Assembly (NCBI GenBank): GCA_903889245.1
Contig: CAISWQ010000102.1
Location: forward strand, 1 to 64,000
DNA length: 64,000 nt
Source of the DNA: an uncultured Lentisphaerota bacterium
Lineage (GTDB): Bacteria; Verrucomicrobiota; Kiritimatiellia; CAIQIC01
Reading direction: 5' to 3'
The position numbers and the translations under genes are program-made. Numbering within the stretch: the stretch's first letter is position 1; every line of letters begins with the position of its first letter. The notes beneath the pieces are model-generated. The model was not told where the DNA came from. It did no database searches and saw only the letters and a list, made by a program, of their open reading frames with translations. Positions 39,404-49,052 of the stretch are shown piece by piece.

Positions 39404-41800
39404 TCATGGCCGCGGCAAGGCGGCTTGCAGGCGCAGCAGTTGGGCGCGGAGTTCGGCGGGCAGTTCGCTGTTGGTCAGCGCGCGGCAGCAGGTCTCCGCG
39501 GCAGCGGCGGACTGGCCGGCCTCGATTTGTGCGTTGGCCAGACCGAGCCACGCCTCGCCTTGGGCGGGATTCTGCTGCGTGAATTTTTCCAGCGCGGCCA
39601 GCGCGCCGGGCGCATCGCCGGACTGCCGCAGATAGTAGGCGTGCGCGGAGGCATAGCGCCACTCGCGCGGCGCCCACTCGGTCGCGCGCGCGGCCCACGC
39701 GGCGCCGTCACGCGGATTCGCAGTCCCGGTGATGACCGCGAGGTTGAACGCGGCGGTCGGCTGGCGCGGCTCAACTTTCAAAACCTGCAACCATGCCTGC
39801 CGCGCCTCCTCCATCCGCCCTTGCTCGCCGAGCAGCAGCGCGAGGTTGAGATGCACGCCCGAGTTACTGGGTGCGTGTACCAACGCCGCACGCAGGCAGC
39901 GCTCGGCCTCGGTGTTGCGCCCAAGCTGGTTCAGCGCGAGCGAGATGTTGACCGCCGGCGGGACGAAATCGGGACGCAAGCGCAGCGACGCCTCGAAGTT
40001 GGTCACCGCGGTGTTCAGCTCGCCCTTCGTCATGTGATAATTGCCGAGGTTATAGAGCGAGACCGAGTCGTCGGGCCGCAGGTTCAGGCTCGTCTCCAGC
40101 TCGGCGGTGGCCTGGGCGACGGCGGCGCGATCCTCTGGCGCGAGTTGCGCCGGCGGACAGCCGGCAAGCGCCTGCGCGGCGCGGACGCGGACGAGGCGGA
40201 AGTCATCGCGCACGCCGCGCAGCAGCGCGGCGAATTCCACGCCACCGAAACGGCCCTCCAACCCGGCGCAGGCGGCGGCGCGCACGAGCGGCGATGACGC
40301 CTCGGAGGCGGTGCGCGCGAGGGCCGGCCACTTGGCGGCGTCGGAGCAGTTCTGCAACAGGCGGATCAAACCGACGGCGACGGCTTCTTCGTGGTTGGTG
40401 GCAGTGATGTAGGAAAACATCGCCGCGCTCTGTGACCAGTCGCCGCGCCGCGCGGCTTGCACGAGCGCAGCCCAGCGCAAGGTCTCGGCCTGGTAGTCGT
40501 CCTTGTGCCACTGGCGGACGCAGGCCTCGACCCACTCCGCTTTCTTGTCGGCATGGCAGAGCAGGCAGGCGAGCGTCGAGCCGAACTGCTTGGCGGCGGC
40601 GGGCATCGGCGGGCGGAACGAGTGATCGCTACGGCGCATCCGGCCGAACTCGGTCATCGGCATGTGACAAGAAACGCAGGTCGGCGAGTTCGTGCCCGGC
40701 GGATGATGCGTGTGCTGCTCCGGCGCAGCGACGCGCTCTTTGTGGCACGGCAGGCAAGACTTGTTCGCCTCGGCGCCGGGGAAGCGGTTGCGACCGCTGG
40801 AAGTGTGGCAGTGGACGCAATCGAGATTCGAGAGGCGCGCGCAGCGATTCATCCGCCAACTGGTGAAGGTGTAGTTCTCGCCGAGGTCGCGGCCTTCGGG
40901 GAAGAAGTCGGGATCCTCCAGGCATGTCAGGTCAAAGTGGTCAAAGAAGCGCTCGCCCGGCGTGAACGCCGGCGTCAGCGGCGAGAGCTTGGCGTGGCAG
41001 GTCGAGCACATGTCGTTGCGCAACTGCGGCGGCAGCGTGCGCACGACGATCAGCTTGACGTCCTTGATCGGTTGGTTGGTCGGCGTCGCGCGGCAGAGGC
41101 GGACGTGCTCCGCGCCGGGGCCGTGGCACGTCTCGCAGTTGATGCCCGGCTCCAGCCACGTCGTCGCGTAGGAATCGTCCGCCGCGTTGTAGCGTGTCGC
41201 GAGCTGGCTGACGTGGCAGGCGAAGCAGGCGGTGTTGAACGTGTACATTCGATCAGTCCATTCCAGTGCTTCGTCTCGGCGGTCGCCGAAGTGGCGCACG
41301 GCGCTGGCGGCGGTATCGAACCAGCGGCGGCGCGGCACATCGTAGGCAACGGGCAGCACTTGCAGGTGACCACGCTCCAGCGGCGTTAGCAGGTAAAAGA
41401 CGTTCTTGCCGCCCATGACCACGGTGATCGGATAGCGCCGCTCGCCCTGCGGCCCGGTCTCGATCACCGCGCCGGACGGCTGGTCATAGCGGAACTGGCG
41501 CGGACCGATGACGACGGGATTGGTCTGCGGGAGGAACTGCGCCTGCGCGAGCGCCGGCGTGTACGGCTGCATCGCGAGGCCGTGATGCGAGGTGGACCAC
41601 TTCTGGTAGAAACTTTCGTGGCACTCGCGACACTCGCGCGAGCCGACGAAACCGGACGCGGGCGTGCGGTGCGCGGCGAGCCACCACGCGAGGCCGGCGC
41701 CGCACAGCAGCATCACACCGAGCAGCAGCAGTGGCCGCGCGCCGCCCCGCCGCGTGACACGGGCTTCCAGCCCGTGCGCTGCCCTCGCCGTCAAGACTCC
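39404..41800 (-). CDS. Multiheme c-type cytochrome with C-terminal TPR repeats
   Basis: Eight CXXCH motifs (CRECH, CFACH, CETCH, CSTCH, CVHCH, CLPCH, CVSCH, CLLCH), then TPRs; start uncertain because the N-terminal ORF extension is repeat-derived. Confidence 0.88.
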   Translation of the reverse strand, partial: GVLTARAAHGLEARVTRRGGARPLLLLGVMLLCGAGLAWWLAAHRTPASGFVGSRECRECHESFYQKWSTSHHGLAMQPYTPALAQAQFLPQTNPVVIGPRQFRYDQPSGAVIETGPQGERRYPITVVMGGKNVFYLLTPLERGHLQVLPVAYDVPRRRWFDTAASAVRHFGDRRDEALEWTDRMYTFNTACFACHVSQLATRYNAADDSYATTWLEPGINCETCHGPGAEHVRLCRATPTNQPIKDVKLIVVRTLPPQLRNDMCSTCHAKLSPLTPAFTPGERFFDHFDLTCLEDPDFFPEGRDLGENYTFTSWRMNRCARLSNLDCVHCHTSSGRNRFPGAEANKSCLPCHKERVAAPEQHTHHPPGTNSPTCVSCHMPMTEFGRMRRSDHSFRPPMPAAAKQFGSTLACLLCHADKKAEWVEACVRQWHKDDYQAETLRWAALVQAARRGDWSQSAAMFSYITATNHEEAVAVGLIRLLQNCSDAAKWPALARTASEASSPLVRAAACAGLEGRFGGVEFAALLRGVRDDFRLVRVRAAQALAGCPPAQLAPEDRAAVAQATAELETSLNLRPDDSVSLYNLGNYHMTKGELNTAVTNFEASLRLRPDFVPPAVNISLALNQLGRNTEAERCLRAALVHAPSNSGVHLNLALLLGEQGRMEEARQAWLQVLKVEPRQPTAAFNLAVITGTANPRDGAAWAARATEWAPREWRYASAHAYYLRQSGDAPGALAALEKFTQQNPAQGEAWLGLANAQIEAGQSAAAAETCCRALTNSELPAELRAQLLRLQAALPRP

Positions 41801-41822
41801 ACGGGCGGGACGCCTGTGCCAC
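41755..41822. repeat. Two-hairpin repeat CACGGGC-TTCCA-GCCCGTG / CACGGGC-GGGAC-GCCTGTG
   Basis: Two 7-bp stems with pentaloops immediately upstream of the cytochrome signal-like segment. Confidence 0.75.
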
Positions 41823-41830
41823 TCGGAGAG

Positions 41831-41881
41831 TTTTTTCCAAGGCTTGGAACGTGGGGCGGGCTGTTTTCCCAAGGCTTGGAA
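41831..41881. repeat. Family A pair, centres 41842/41874
   Basis: Two CCAAGGCTTGG units between tatC and the cytochrome gene. Confidence 0.93.
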
Positions 41882-41920
41882 CTGTGGTGTGTGCATGGCC
41901 CAGCCGCCAAGGTTGCCGGC

Positions 41921-43027
41921 TCAATCGGTCGGCGTTTCGTCCTTCGGCTCTTCCTTCGGCAGGTCCTTCTTCTGGCGCTCGCCGAGCCAGATCAGGATCA
42001 TGGAGATTTCGAAGAGCCCGTAGAGCGGCACCGCCATGATCAGCATCGAGATCACGTCCGGGCTTGGCGAGATGATCATCGCCACCACCAGCGAGATGAT
42101 GACGACCACCTTGCGCGAGCCGCGCAGCATCGCCGAGGTGATCAGACCGATGCGGCCGAGGATGACGAGGATGATCGGGAACTCGAAGATCAGGCCGAAG
42201 CCGAGCATGGTGAACGTGGCGAAGCTGATGTAGCTGCTGATGGTCCACTGCGCCTCGGTGCCCAGCCAGACGTTGATCTTGTACATGACCTGCGTGCCGA
42301 TGGGCACGGCGACGAAGTAGGCCAGCGCGACGCCGGCGAAGAACAGGATGCCGGCAAAGCCCAGGGATTGGCGGATCACTTTGCGCTCGGTGTGCGTCAG
42401 GCCGGGGAAGACGAACTGCATGATGAAGTAGATCAGCAGCGGCGCGCCCAAAATCAGGCCGAACCAGAAGGAGAGCTTGAGCGCCAGCATGAACGCGTCG
42501 GTGACGTAGAGGGTCTGGAGATAGCGGTCGCGGCTGTCAGTCAGGCGCTTGAAAAGCGCCTTGGACTCGTCGCTGACGTTCACGGTCAGGGCGAGGACGT
42601 TGGTGTTCTCGCCGCCATGCAGGGTGAGCAGCGGCAGGTCGGCGCGCGAGCGGAGGTAGAGCGCGAACTGGACTTTTTCCGGCGCGGCGAGCACCTGCTT
42701 GAGCACCGGCGCGGCGTTGGTCGCCAGGTTCAGGTTCAGCAGCGATTCATCCACCGCGTTGCTGATGCTCATCGCCACCAGCGCGGAGTCGGGTCGGTGG
42801 CTGAAGCTCATCAGCACCACCGGTTTCTCGTGCTTGGCGACGATCAGGTCCAGCGGCGCCTTGAGCCAGCCCAGAAAATGCGGCGCCATCGGGAACGAGA
42901 TGGACATCGTGACGACCAGCGTCAGGATGCAGCGGACGAGCATCTGCCGCAGATCCTCGAGGTGCGCGAGGAACGGCTTGGTCTCCTTTTCCTTCTCGTC
43001 GAAGGGATCACGCCGCAGTTTGCGCAT
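41921..43027 (-). CDS. tatC: Sec-independent translocase subunit TatC
   Basis: PFLAHLEDLRQMLVRCI; FWFGLILGAPLLIYFIMQFVFPGLTHTERKV. Confidence 0.95.
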   Translation of the reverse strand: MRKLRRDPFDEKEKETKPFLAHLEDLRQMLVRCILTLVVTMSISFPMAPHFLGWLKAPLDLIVAKHEKPVVLMSFSHRPDSALVAMSISNAVDESLLNLNLATNAAPVLKQVLAAPEKVQFALYLRSRADLPLLTLHGGENTNVLALTVNVSDESKALFKRLTDSRDRYLQTLYVTDAFMLALKLSFWFGLILGAPLLIYFIMQFVFPGLTHTERKVIRQSLGFAGILFFAGVALAYFVAVPIGTQVMYKINVWLGTEAQWTISSYISFATFTMLGFGLIFEFPIILVILGRIGLITSAMLRGSRKVVVIISLVVAMIISPSPDVISMLIMAVPLYGLFEISMILIWLGERQKKDLPKEEPKDETPTD

Positions 43028-43538
43028 CCGGCTTTTTCTCCACAGGCGGATTATCCGGCGCGACCGGGGGCGGCGCGGCGGCGGCAGGCATTGCTTCTGG
43101 AGCGGGAACGGTGGGAGTCACAGCCGCTGCCGGCTCCGCCGGAGCGAACGCGGGCGCGGACTCGGCCGGCAGCGCCACCGGTTGATCGGCGACGACGACC
43201 GGCTCGCTCGGCGCGGTGTCCGTCGTGTTGCCGCTCTCGTAGCCCGGATATTCCTCGCCGGTCTCGCTGTAGTGGTGCTCGCCCTCCGGCGTGTGCTCGG
43301 CCGCGGGCGTGCCCTCGGTCGTGGTGGGCGGCGGAGGCGGGGGCGGCGTGGTCGGCTCCGGCTCTTTCATGATCTCGGTTTCGATCTCGCGCGCGGCGCG
43401 GCGGAACTCCTCCATGGATTTGCCGATGCCGCGCGCCATCTTCGGCAGGTTCTTCGGGCCGAACAAAATCAGCGCGATCACCAGAATGATGATCATGTCC
43501 GGTGTGCTGAACATCGCCAGTTGAGGTTGCGCCATCAT
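43008..43538 (-). CDS. tatA: Sec-independent translocase subunit TatA/B
   Basis: FSTPDMIIILVIALILFGPKNLPKMARGIGKSMEEFRRA; long low-complexity Ala/Pro tail. Confidence 0.9.
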   Translation of the reverse strand: MMAQPQLAMFSTPDMIIILVIALILFGPKNLPKMARGIGKSMEEFRRAAREIETEIMKEPEPTTPPPPPPPTTTEGTPAAEHTPEGEHHYSETGEEYPGYESGNTTDTAPSEPVVVADQPVALPAESAPAFAPAEPAAAVTPTVPAPEAMPAAAAPPPVAPDNPPVEKKPDAQTAA

Positions 43539-43559
43539 CGCTTCACCATGCCACGATTT

Positions 43560-43596
43560 TCACAAAGCAAAGGGCAGGACTGCACGCCCTGCCCCT
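43560..43596 (-). terminator. Putative Rho-independent terminator after pal
   Basis: GGGCAGG / CCTGCCC stem; minus strand continues TTTGCTTTGTG. Confidence 0.6.
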
Positions 43597-43615
43597 GCGG
43601 CCGCTCCAGCAGCGC

Positions 43616-44137
43616 TTACTTGAACAGGACGAACTCGGCGCGGCGGTTCTTGCCCCACGATTCCTCGTCGTGCCCGAGCGCCACCGGCTTTTCCTTGCCA
43701 AAGCTCTTGGTCTGGATGCGCGCGGCGTCCACGCCGAGCGATTGCAGGTAGGCGCGCACGGCCATCGCGCGGCGCTCGCCGAGCGAGAGGTTATACTCCG
43801 CGCTGCCGCGCTCGTCGCAGTGGCCTTCCACGATCACGCCGCCGCTGGTGCTCTTCTTGAGCCCGGCCGCCACGGCCTCGACCTTGGCGCGCTCCGAGTC
43901 CCTGACCTGCGCGCTGTCGTAATCGAAATACACCGCCGCAAACTGGCCCGCGATCTCCAGCGCGTTCAGGTCGGGCCGCGTGCCCAAGCCGCCCTCGCCG
44001 ATGTTGAGGCCCTTGATACCGCCGAGCTCGCCTTCGCCCAAGCCGGCGCCCGCGGTCTTCTTCTTGCAGCCGCTGCCCACGACCACGGCCGCGACCAACC
44101 CCACCGCCAACCACGTCATCCAACGCTTGCTGTGCAT
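43616..44137 (-). CDS. pal: Peptidoglycan-associated lipoprotein
   Basis: AVVVGSGCKKK lipobox; VYFDYDSAQV; VIVEGHCDERGSAEYNLSLGERRAMAVRAYLQSLGV. Confidence 0.95.
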   Translation of the reverse strand: MHSKRWMTWLAVGLVAAVVVGSGCKKKTAGAGLGEGELGGIKGLNIGEGGLGTRPDLNALEIAGQFAAVYFDYDSAQVRDSERAKVEAVAAGLKKSTSGGVIVEGHCDERGSAEYNLSLGERRAMAVRAYLQSLGVDAARIQTKSFGKEKPVALGHDEESWGKNRRAEFVLFK

Positions 44138-44162
44138 GTTGCTTCCTTTGTGAAGTCTTCCG

Positions 44163-45356
44163 TTACTTCGCCGTCACCGACGGAGAATACCAGTCGCCGG
44201 AAAGTTGGGCGAACGCTACAGGCGGGTCGCCCAATGTGTCAAGCAGGTAAATGGTCGAGCGGTAGTTCTGCGTGCGGCTGCAAACGATGTGCCGGCCATC
44301 GGGCGCCCAGCACGGATCCTCGTAGCTGGCGCTGTCGCCGGGCGAGACCATCTTGCTATCGAGCGTGTTCGGGTCGAGCACGCAAATCTGGAACTTCCCG
44401 AGCAGGCTCGCGTAGGCGATCAGCCCGTTCGCGCCCCAGTTCGGCGCGACGTTCTGCGAGCCGCGCGTCGTCAGCCGCTTGGGTGCGCCGCCGCTGCGCG
44501 AGATCAGGTAGAGCTGCGGATGCGCCGTGCTCGCCTGGTCCGAGGTGTAGACGAGGTGATTGCCGTCCGGCGCCCACGAGGGCGAGGCGATCGCCGCGCG
44601 CGTCTCGGTGGTCAGGCGCACCGGCGCGCCGCCGCCGAGGCCGCGCACGTAGAGGTTCGGACTGCCGTCCTTCGAGAGCGCAAGCGCCACGAGGCTGCCA
44701 TCGGGCGAGATCGCGCCACCGGAGTTCATGCCGCTGTAGCTGGCGAGTACGCGCCGGCTGCGCGTGGCCAGGTCAATCAGGTAGACATCCGGCCAGCGCT
44801 TGAGATAGGAGGTGTAGGTGATGCGTTGCCCGTCCGGCGCCCAGCGCGGCGCGAGGCAGATGCTGCGGTCGCTGGTGATCTGCTGCAGATTGCCGCCATC
44901 CATGTCGCAGACATACAGTTCCTTCGCGCCGCTGCGCGTGCCGACCATCACGATGCGCCCGCTGAACATCCCCTTGCGGCCGATCGCGGCGAGGATGTCA
45001 TCGGCCACACGGTGCGCGAGGCTGCGCGCCGCCGTGCTCGCCACCGTGTACTGCTTGCTCAAGAGCCAGCGCTGCTGCGATGCGCTGTAGAGTTGAATCT
45101 GCGCCGTGAGCTGGCCGCTATCCTGCGCCGTACCCACGAGCGAGAACTCCGCGCCCGGCGCCGCCGGTGTGAACCAGCCGGAGCGGATCAAATCATCTTC
45201 GAGCACGCGCTTGAATTCCGACGGCGCGGTGCCGCTCGCCACGAGGCGCGACCAATCAATGCCCGCCTTCGTCGCGCCGCCCTTGACCACACGCACCTGC
45301 GCCTCCGCGGCGCACATGCCGAACGCCAGCAACATCAGCAAAATTTTCCGCGTCAT
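44163..45356 (-). CDS. tolB: Tol-Pal system protein TolB
   Basis: WD40-like repeats: APRWAPDGQRITYTSY, GGAISPDGSLVALALSKDGSPNLYV, DPCWAPDGRHIVCSRTQ. Confidence 0.92.
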   Translation of the reverse strand: MTRKILLMLLAFGMCAAEAQVRVVKGGATKAGIDWSRLVASGTAPSEFKRVLEDDLIRSGWFTPAAPGAEFSLVGTAQDSGQLTAQIQLYSASQQRWLLSKQYTVASTAARSLAHRVADDILAAIGRKGMFSGRIVMVGTRSGAKELYVCDMDGGNLQQITSDRSICLAPRWAPDGQRITYTSYLKRWPDVYLIDLATRSRRVLASYSGMNSGGAISPDGSLVALALSKDGSPNLYVRGLGGGAPVRLTTETRAAIASPSWAPDGNHLVYTSDQASTAHPQLYLISRSGGAPKRLTTRGSQNVAPNWGANGLIAYASLLGKFQICVLDPNTLDSKMVSPGDSASYEDPCWAPDGRHIVCSRTQNYRSTIYLLDTLGDPPVAFAQLSGDWYSPSVTAK

Positions 45357-45370
45357 AAAACCTTTCAGGG

Positions 45371-45480
45371 TTCCAAGGATTGGAAAACCGAACCATGCCT
45401 AGTTCCAACCCTTGGAAATTCTCACGAAATTCTTTCCAAGCCTTGGGAAAATCCGCGCGGAAATTTCCAAGGCTTGGAAA
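45371..45480. repeat. Family A array, 4 units, centres 45378/45410/45441/45472
   Basis: CCAAGGATTGG, CCAACCCTTGG, CCAAGCCTTGG, CCAAGGCTTGG between tonB-like and tolB. Confidence 0.95.
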
Positions 45481-45492
45481 ACGGCGGGTTCT

Positions 45493-46320
45493 CTACATCA
45501 AGAGCTTCTGCAATTCAAACTCAATCGAGATGTCCTGCGAGGGCCCAATGAACTGCGGCGGCAACGGCTTGAGGCGCCTGACGGCCTGCACGGCGCGTTT
45601 GACCGAATCATCCATGATCTTGTTGCCGGATGGACGCGACATCTGCCAGTCGCTGATGGTGCCATCGCGCTTGACGCGGATGGTCACGGTCGCGATCGGA
45701 TTACCCGCGTTCGCGAGCCCGCTCGGCTGCTGCCACGCCTCGTACATGATCTGCTTGACCATCGCGTAGTACCACGCCACGGGCGAGTCCGCGCCGCCAC
45801 CGCCCCCACCCCCGCCGCCGATAGCCGCGCCGTAGCCGGCGCGCCCACTGACGCCGCGCGACTTGCTGCTGCCCACGGTGTGCGCCGCGCCGGAAAGCAA
45901 CGCGCGAATCTGGTCGGCGGTGAGCTTGGGTCCCTTCGTCTTGCTCTTGGCCTTGGCCACCAGGTTGGTCCGCGGCGGCGTGGGCGCTTTCACCTGCGGC
46001 GTCGGCTGCTTCGGCTTGGCTTTGACCTTGGTCGGCTGCTTGGGCTTGATGGGCTCGTGGATCACATCCTTCGGCGGATCGGGCGGCGGCGGAATATCGT
46101 CCGGGATTTTGACGTCCGGCGGCTTGGGCGGGACGGGCGCGACCGGGCCGGGCTCGCCGCCGCCACCCGCGGGGCCGGAGAGATCAATCATCGTGATCTC
46201 TTCCCGCATCTTCAGCGGGCGCGCGCCCATCAGAAAAAACTGCACCACTACGAACGCCCCGATCACCACCAAGTGCGTGATGGCGGTTCCCGCGTAGACA
46301 CGCCGGAACTGGTGGTTCAT
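45493..46320 (-). CDS. TonB/TolA-type energy transducer
   Basis: Single TM, Pro/Lys-rich linker, C-terminal IATVTIRVKRDGTISDWQMSRPSGNKIMDDSVKRAV. Confidence 0.87.
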   Translation of the reverse strand: MNHQFRRVYAGTAITHLVVIGAFVVVQFFLMGARPLKMREEITMIDLSGPAGGGGEPGPVAPVPPKPPDVKIPDDIPPPPDPPKDVIHEPIKPKQPTKVKAKPKQPTPQVKAPTPPRTNLVAKAKSKTKGPKLTADQIRALLSGAAHTVGSSKSRGVSGRAGYGAAIGGGGGGGGGADSPVAWYYAMVKQIMYEAWQQPSGLANAGNPIATVTIRVKRDGTISDWQMSRPSGNKIMDDSVKRAVQAVRRLKPLPPQFIGPSQDISIEFELQKLLM

Positions 46321-46736
46321 CGCCCGCGGCGCTCCTGGGGTGAGGTGACCAGGCCCATGCGCGTGATCTTGGCGTCGTGCAGAATCTTCATGACTTCCGC
46401 GACGCGGCCATAGGGCAGCGTTTCGTCGGCACGCACGAGTACGGTGAGTTCGGGGTCAGCGCGGCCCATCAGGTCCATCTCGCTGGCGAACTCGTCGCGC
46501 GTGATGAACTTGTTGTCGAGGTAGAGGCGACCGGCGGCGTCGAGCGTGACCGAGCGGTTGTGGACGCCGCTGATGTCGCTGGCCTTGCCGACCGGCAGCT
46601 TGACGGGGATACCCTGCTCCAGCAGCGGCATCGTGATGATAAACACGACGAGCAGGAACATCATCACGTCAATCAGCGGGATCATGTTGATGTCCCGGAT
46701 CTGGTGGACGGAAACAATGGCGGAGCGGCGTGCCAT
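46317..46736 (-). CDS. tolR: ExbD/TolR family protein
   Basis: INMIPLIDVMMFLLVVFIITMP; LTVLVRADETLPYGRVAEVM. Confidence 0.92.
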   Translation of the reverse strand: MARRSAIVSVHQIRDINMIPLIDVMMFLLVVFIITMPLLEQGIPVKLPVGKASDISGVHNRSVTLDAAGRLYLDNKFITRDEFASEMDLMGRADPELTVLVRADETLPYGRVAEVMKILHDAKITRMGLVTSPQERRGR

Positions 46737-46738
46737 GG

Positions 46739-47488
46739 TCAGCCCTGGTCCTTGAGGAACTCGCGTTGCAACGAGCTCATGAGTTCATCGGCGAAGTTAT
46801 CCATCTGCACCGCGAGCGTGCGAATTTCCGCCGCGAGATAGTTGTAGCCGACCGCCGATGGAATCGCGACGACGAGCGCGGCGGCGGTGGTGATGAGCGC
46901 GCCGGAGATGCCGGGCGCGACCTCGCCGATGGAGGCCGCGCCGGCCTTGGCCATCGAGGAGAACGTATCCATCACGCCCCACACGGTGCCGAGCAGGCCG
47001 AGCAGCGGCGCGGCGCTCGCGGCGGTGGAGAGGAAGCCCATGCGGTCTTCGAGTTCCAGCGCCTGATCGGCGATGCTGCGCTCCGCCGCGTTGCGGATCG
47101 CCGTGAGTTGGTAGGGATTGAGCTTGAGCTGGCGCTCGAGCCCACGCACGAACAACTCGGCGGTCTCGTTGCCGCGCGATTCCAGTTCGATGCCGACCGC
47201 GGTGCAGGCACCCTCATAGACCGAAAGCAACGGCGAAGACGGCAGCGGCAGGCGCTTGAGGTGCAGCGCCAGCGGGTGCTGCTCCTTGCGGAAGTTGGTG
47301 AGGAAAACCCGCGCCGCCCGCTTCGCGCGCTTGAGCACGAGCCACTTGAGCACCATCACCGTCCACGCATAGATGGAGACGAGGAACAGCAGGCAGACAA
47401 AACCCTTGCCCGCGACGGCGTCGCTCTTCATGAAGGCATACACGATATCAGCGACGACCGGCTGCGGCATGAACATGGCTAAATTCAT
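46739..47488 (-). CDS. tolQ: MotA/TolQ/ExbB proton channel family protein
   Basis: LSTAASAAPLLGLLGTVWGVMDTFSSMAKAGAASIGEVAPGISGALITTAAALVVAIPSAVGYNY. Confidence 0.94.
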   Translation of the reverse strand: MNLAMFMPQPVVADIVYAFMKSDAVAGKGFVCLLFLVSIYAWTVMVLKWLVLKRAKRAARVFLTNFRKEQHPLALHLKRLPLPSSPLLSVYEGACTAVGIELESRGNETAELFVRGLERQLKLNPYQLTAIRNAAERSIADQALELEDRMGFLSTAASAAPLLGLLGTVWGVMDTFSSMAKAGAASIGEVAPGISGALITTAAALVVAIPSAVGYNYLAAEIRTLAVQMDNFADELMSSLQREFLKDQG

Positions 47489-47576
47489 TTTCTTCCTTAC
47501 GTTGGCGGCCAAAAAACCGCGCGCACTTTAGCAGCTTCGGCCCGCCGGTCAATCGCCGCGCGGCAAGCGCGCGGGT

Positions 47577-47625
47577 TCTCCAAGGCTTGGGGAAATACCG
47601 GTTTGTTTTTCCAAGCCTTGGAACG
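47577..47625. repeat. Family A pair, centres 47585/47616
   Basis: CCAAGGCTTGG and CCAAGCCTTGG upstream of tolQ. Confidence 0.92.
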
Positions 47626-47791
47626 CCTGCCCGCACACCAGGCCCCGCCCGAGCATTAACTCCCCCGGCAGCGCTTAATTCACCAGGCCCGTTTTGCCCC
47701 TGACCGTGCCTCATCCATGCTTGAGTCTGGAGACGTGACAAGATGAACAGGGTCCCTCTCCGGGCAAACCCCCAAGGCGTGGAACGCAAGC

Positions 47792-48205
47792 TCACTTGAG
47801 GCCGGCAGACAGGCGGTAAAGCCAGTTTGCCAGTACCAGCACCACCAAGCCGGCGAAGGCCCAGCGCCACGGCAGGCGTAGGAGCAGGCGCCGGCCGGTG
47901 ATGAGGCCCGCAAGACCCCAACCCAACGCCACCGGCAGCAGCAAGAACAAGGGCACACCCAACGGCGACATATGCCACGCACCCGCAACATCGCCATGCG
48001 CCATCAGCACGAAGGCGCGCGTCATGCCACAAAACATGCACGGATAGCCGGTGAGGTGACGGAACAGGCAGGTGTGAAATTTCCCCATCAACTCCAGCGG
48101 TACCACGGTCACAAGCAACAGCGCCGAGCCCGTGCCCAGCACGAGCAGCCAGCGCAACTGGCGGCCGCCGCGATCGAGCGGCGCGGTTGGAGGCACGGCA
48201 GCCAT
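47792..48205 (-). CDS. DUF2752 membrane protein
   Basis: CLFRHLTGYPCMFCGMTRAFVLMAHGDVAGAWHMSPLGVPLF. Confidence 0.85.
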   Translation of the reverse strand: MAAVPPTAPLDRGGRQLRWLLVLGTGSALLLVTVVPLELMGKFHTCLFRHLTGYPCMFCGMTRAFVLMAHGDVAGAWHMSPLGVPLFLLLPVALGWGLAGLITGRRLLLRLPWRWAFAGLVVLVLANWLYRLSAGLK

Positions 48206-48211
48206 GACGCC

Positions 48212-48979
48212 TCACGGCGCCGGAGTGGCAGATGGCTCCGCGACCGGTTCCGCGGCGCCCAGGTGAGGAAAGACTTCGCGGAAGGCGACGGCGAGCAGAC
48301 AGAAGTAGAGCGGCAACGTCGCCACCACGCCGATACCGCAGGCGATGACACCAGCGATGCCAACGCCAAGCGCCATCAGGTGAAAAATCAGAAAGACGTG
48401 GAAGTTGTCCTTGACCGCGCTCCAACTGCCGGAGAGCGCCGCCTGGAAGCCGCACTTATGTTCGGCCATCAGCCACACGCTGAACATGGCGGCCGTGAAG
48501 ATGAAAAACGAAATCACCGCCGAACCCAACTGGGCCAACATGGGCCAGAGGAACAGGCTCAGGACATACTGCGCCACAAAACCCGCGCCGCTGATGATCA
48601 GGAACAGCAGAGCTGCATCCTTGAACTGCTGGTAACCTTCCAGGGCCGCGCGAAACGCCGCATGGATGTCCACCGCCTGGTCGGGATTATCGAACAGCCG
48701 CAACACATAACGCGCGATGCCGACCATCACCGGCCCGGTCACGGCCACGACCACGGCCAGTTGGAACAGTAACGTCAGCAGCGGATAACCCAACAGCCAC
48801 TGCTGGGCCAGCGCTTGCGGTACGCCCACGCAGATGCCCGCCGCCGCGAACAGGCTCACCAACGGGAGCCAGTGTACCTTGAACACCGCCAGCGCCCGCT
48901 CGAACCACGTCCCAAAGTTCACTTCCATTGCGCTCATGTTTGTTCCCTCAACGTTCGCGCAGACTCTAGCCAGCGCCAT
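48212..48979 (-). CDS. Hypothetical polytopic membrane protein
   Basis: Multiple TM segments; adjacent to the DUF2752 gene. Confidence 0.65.
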   Translation of the reverse strand: MALARVCANVEGTNMSAMEVNFGTWFERALAVFKVHWLPLVSLFAAAGICVGVPQALAQQWLLGYPLLTLLFQLAVVVAVTGPVMVGIARYVLRLFDNPDQAVDIHAAFRAALEGYQQFKDAALLFLIISGAGFVAQYVLSLFLWPMLAQLGSAVISFFIFTAAMFSVWLMAEHKCGFQAALSGSWSAVKDNFHVFLIFHLMALGVGIAGVIACGIGVVATLPLYFCLLAVAFREVFPHLGAAEPVAEPSATPAP

Positions 48980-49052
48980 TCACTTTGCAAGCCGGTTGAT
49001 GTCACACAGCGAACTTGTGCCAGTGATGGACTGCTGAAACAACAAGGCGGGC

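Noticed and set aside
43008-43360. Low-complexity Ala/Pro tail of TatA as a frameshift artefact
   Set aside because: The frame stays open to a stop overlapping tatC, and such tails are common in TatA/B proteins.
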